Positions 6,168 through 7,224 of a stretch of 7,224 bases of DNA are shown in pieces. The position numbers and the translations under genes are program-made. The stretch's first letter is position 1; each line of letters starts with the position of its first letter. This DNA is from Lentzea sp. (GTDB taxonomy: Bacteria; Actinomycetota; Actinomycetes; Mycobacteriales; Pseudonocardiaceae). The stretch is taken from assembly GCA_030146905.1 (NCBI GenBank), contig JASLAV010000288.1:1-7224 (forward strand), read 5' to 3'. The notes under the pieces are model-generated. The model saw only the letters and a list, made by a program, of their open reading frames with translations, did no database searches and had not been told where the DNA came from.

Positions 6168-7224
6168 ATGACGAACCGGCGTAGTCCACTTTCGACGCCG
6201 GCCGGGTCGTGGTGGCGGGAGGGAACGGTCGTCGCGGTGGCGTTCGTGGTCTGCCTGCTCGGTGGTGCGCTGCGGGTGGACGACACGGTGGCGTCACCGC
6301 CGGTGACGGCCTACCTCCTCGCCGCGGTGTCGTCCGGGTTGCTCCCGCTGCGGCTGCGCGCGCCGGTCGCCATCGTGATCGCCACCACCCTGTGCGGTGT
6401 CCTGATCGCACCGATGGGCCTGCTGTCGACCCCGCTCATGGTGGCCCCCACCGCCATCAGCGCATACTCGCTCGCCGTCCGCACCGAGCGGCCGGTGACG
6501 CCCGCGGTCTTGCTCCCGGCGGCCGCGCTGCTGGTCGCCGTCCCCCCGTTGTTCGAAACGGACTTCTCGTGGGCGGACACCGGCAGGCTGGCGACCGTGG
6601 CCGCGACACCGCTCGTGGCCGCCGTGTTCGGTCGCTCGACGCGGCACCGGTGGGCCTACCTGACGATCATGGAGGATCGAGCACGCCTGGCCGAGGAAAC
6701 CCGGGACGACGAGGCACGCCGAAGGGTGGCCGGGGAACGGCTCCGCATCGCCCGCGAGCTGCACGACCTGGTGGCCCACCAGATCACCCTGGCCAAAGCG
6801 CAGGCCACCGTCGCCGCCCACCTGTTCGCGACCCGCCCGGAACAAGCCCGCACGAGCCTGGACGAACTGGTCGTGACCACCCGCCACGCCCTCGACGAAC
6901 TGCGGGCCACGGTCGGTCTGCTGCGCCAACCCGAAGACACCTCCGACACCTCCGCGCTCACCGAGCCGGCGCCAGGGCTGTCGCAGGTTCCCGAGCTACT
7001 GAGCACCTTCCACCGTGCGGGCCTGGCGGTGTCGATGCACGAGGACGGCACGGCCAGACCACTACCGCCGGCGGTGGACCTCACCGCCTACCGCGTCATC
7101 CAGGAGGCCCTGACCAACGTGGCCAAGCACGCCGCCACCGGGAGCGCCGAGGTGCGCCTGGTCTGGAACCGCGACCACGTGGTCATCACGGTCACCGACG
7201 ACGGCGGGGGTTCCCGCAAGCCGC
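6168..7224 (+). CDS. Sensor histidine kinase, NarL/DesK type (HisKA_3), C-terminus off the right edge
   Basis: This membrane-bound sensor of a two-component system autophosphorylates on His and passes the phosphate to a LuxR/NarL-type response regulator. The 352 codons present are uninterrupted. The N-terminal half has five or six hydrophobic segments (about 20-36, 46-62, 67-83, 86-104, 113-129 and perhaps 140-156) with only short loops between them, so it probably senses within or near the membrane. A charged linker follows (168-190). The dimerisation/phosphoacceptor block is ERLRIARELHDLVAHQI (190-206), with His199. The ATPase domain shows the N-box YRVIQEALTNVAKHA (308-322, Asn317) and the G1 box DDGGG (344-348). 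The rest of the ATPase domain lies beyond the window. An in-frame stop at 6156-6158 makes ATG 6168 the first possible start, but its ribosome site is poor. The gene diverges from the ABC operon, which suggests it regulates that operon. Confidence 0.94.
   Translation, partial: MTNRRSPLSTPAGSWWREGTVVAVAFVVCLLGGALRVDDTVASPPVTAYLLAAVSSGLLPLRLRAPVAIVIATTLCGVLIAPMGLLSTPLMVAPTAISAYSLAVRTERPVTPAVLLPAAALLVAVPPLFETDFSWADTGRLATVAATPLVAAVFGRSTRHRWAYLTIMEDRARLAEETRDDEARRRVAGERLRIARELHDLVAHQITLAKAQATVAAHLFATRPEQARTSLDELVVTTRHALDELRATVGLLRQPEDTSDTSALTEPAPGLSQVPELLSTFHRAGLAVSMHEDGTARPLPPAVDLTAYRVIQEALTNVAKHAATGSAEVRLVWNRDHVVITVTDDGGGSRKP

Noticed and set aside
6294..6929. A 211-codon minus-strand frame opposite the kinase
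   Set aside because: It is Gly/Arg/Gln/His-rich with no motif, while the plus strand carries the H-box, N-box and G1 box in one uninterrupted frame.

Overview
The window is very GC-rich, and its genes strongly prefer G or C at the third codon position. With the protein families present, this points to an actinomycete, most likely of the Pseudonocardiales/Streptomyces kind. The genus cannot be fixed from the sequence alone.

Layout: from about 5408 leftwards to base 1, four genes lie head to tail on the minus strand. They encode a MacB/LolD-type ABC ATPase (4614-5408), a 750-residue permease with two FtsX domains (2362-4614), a 14-TM DHA2-type MFS exporter (920-2317), and a class A FAD-dependent monooxygenase cut off by the left edge (1-923). 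ATPase and permease overlap by one base (TGATG), permease and MFS are 44 bases apart, and MFS and monooxygenase overlap by four bases (ATGA). This looks like one transcription unit with translational coupling. On the right, transcribed divergently, is a NarL/DesK-type sensor histidine kinase (6168 to the right edge, incomplete). Its response regulator would be expected just beyond the window.

The 759-base divergent region (5409-6167) holds the start of an IS701-family transposase gene (about 5894-6132, minus strand), truncated after about 60 recognisable residues. It also holds about 485 bases without a credible gene, with a cluster of short palindromes and a direct repeat 110-160 bases upstream of the ABC operon.

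Interpretation: two different exporters plus a flavin monooxygenase, next to a membrane sensor kinase, have the make-up of a regulated drug-response or self-resistance locus. The kinase/ABC pairing is a known type of module in Gram-positive bacteria. Adding an MFS pump and a potentially substrate-modifying monooxygenase to the same operon is the less usual part. No substrate can be named from the sequence.
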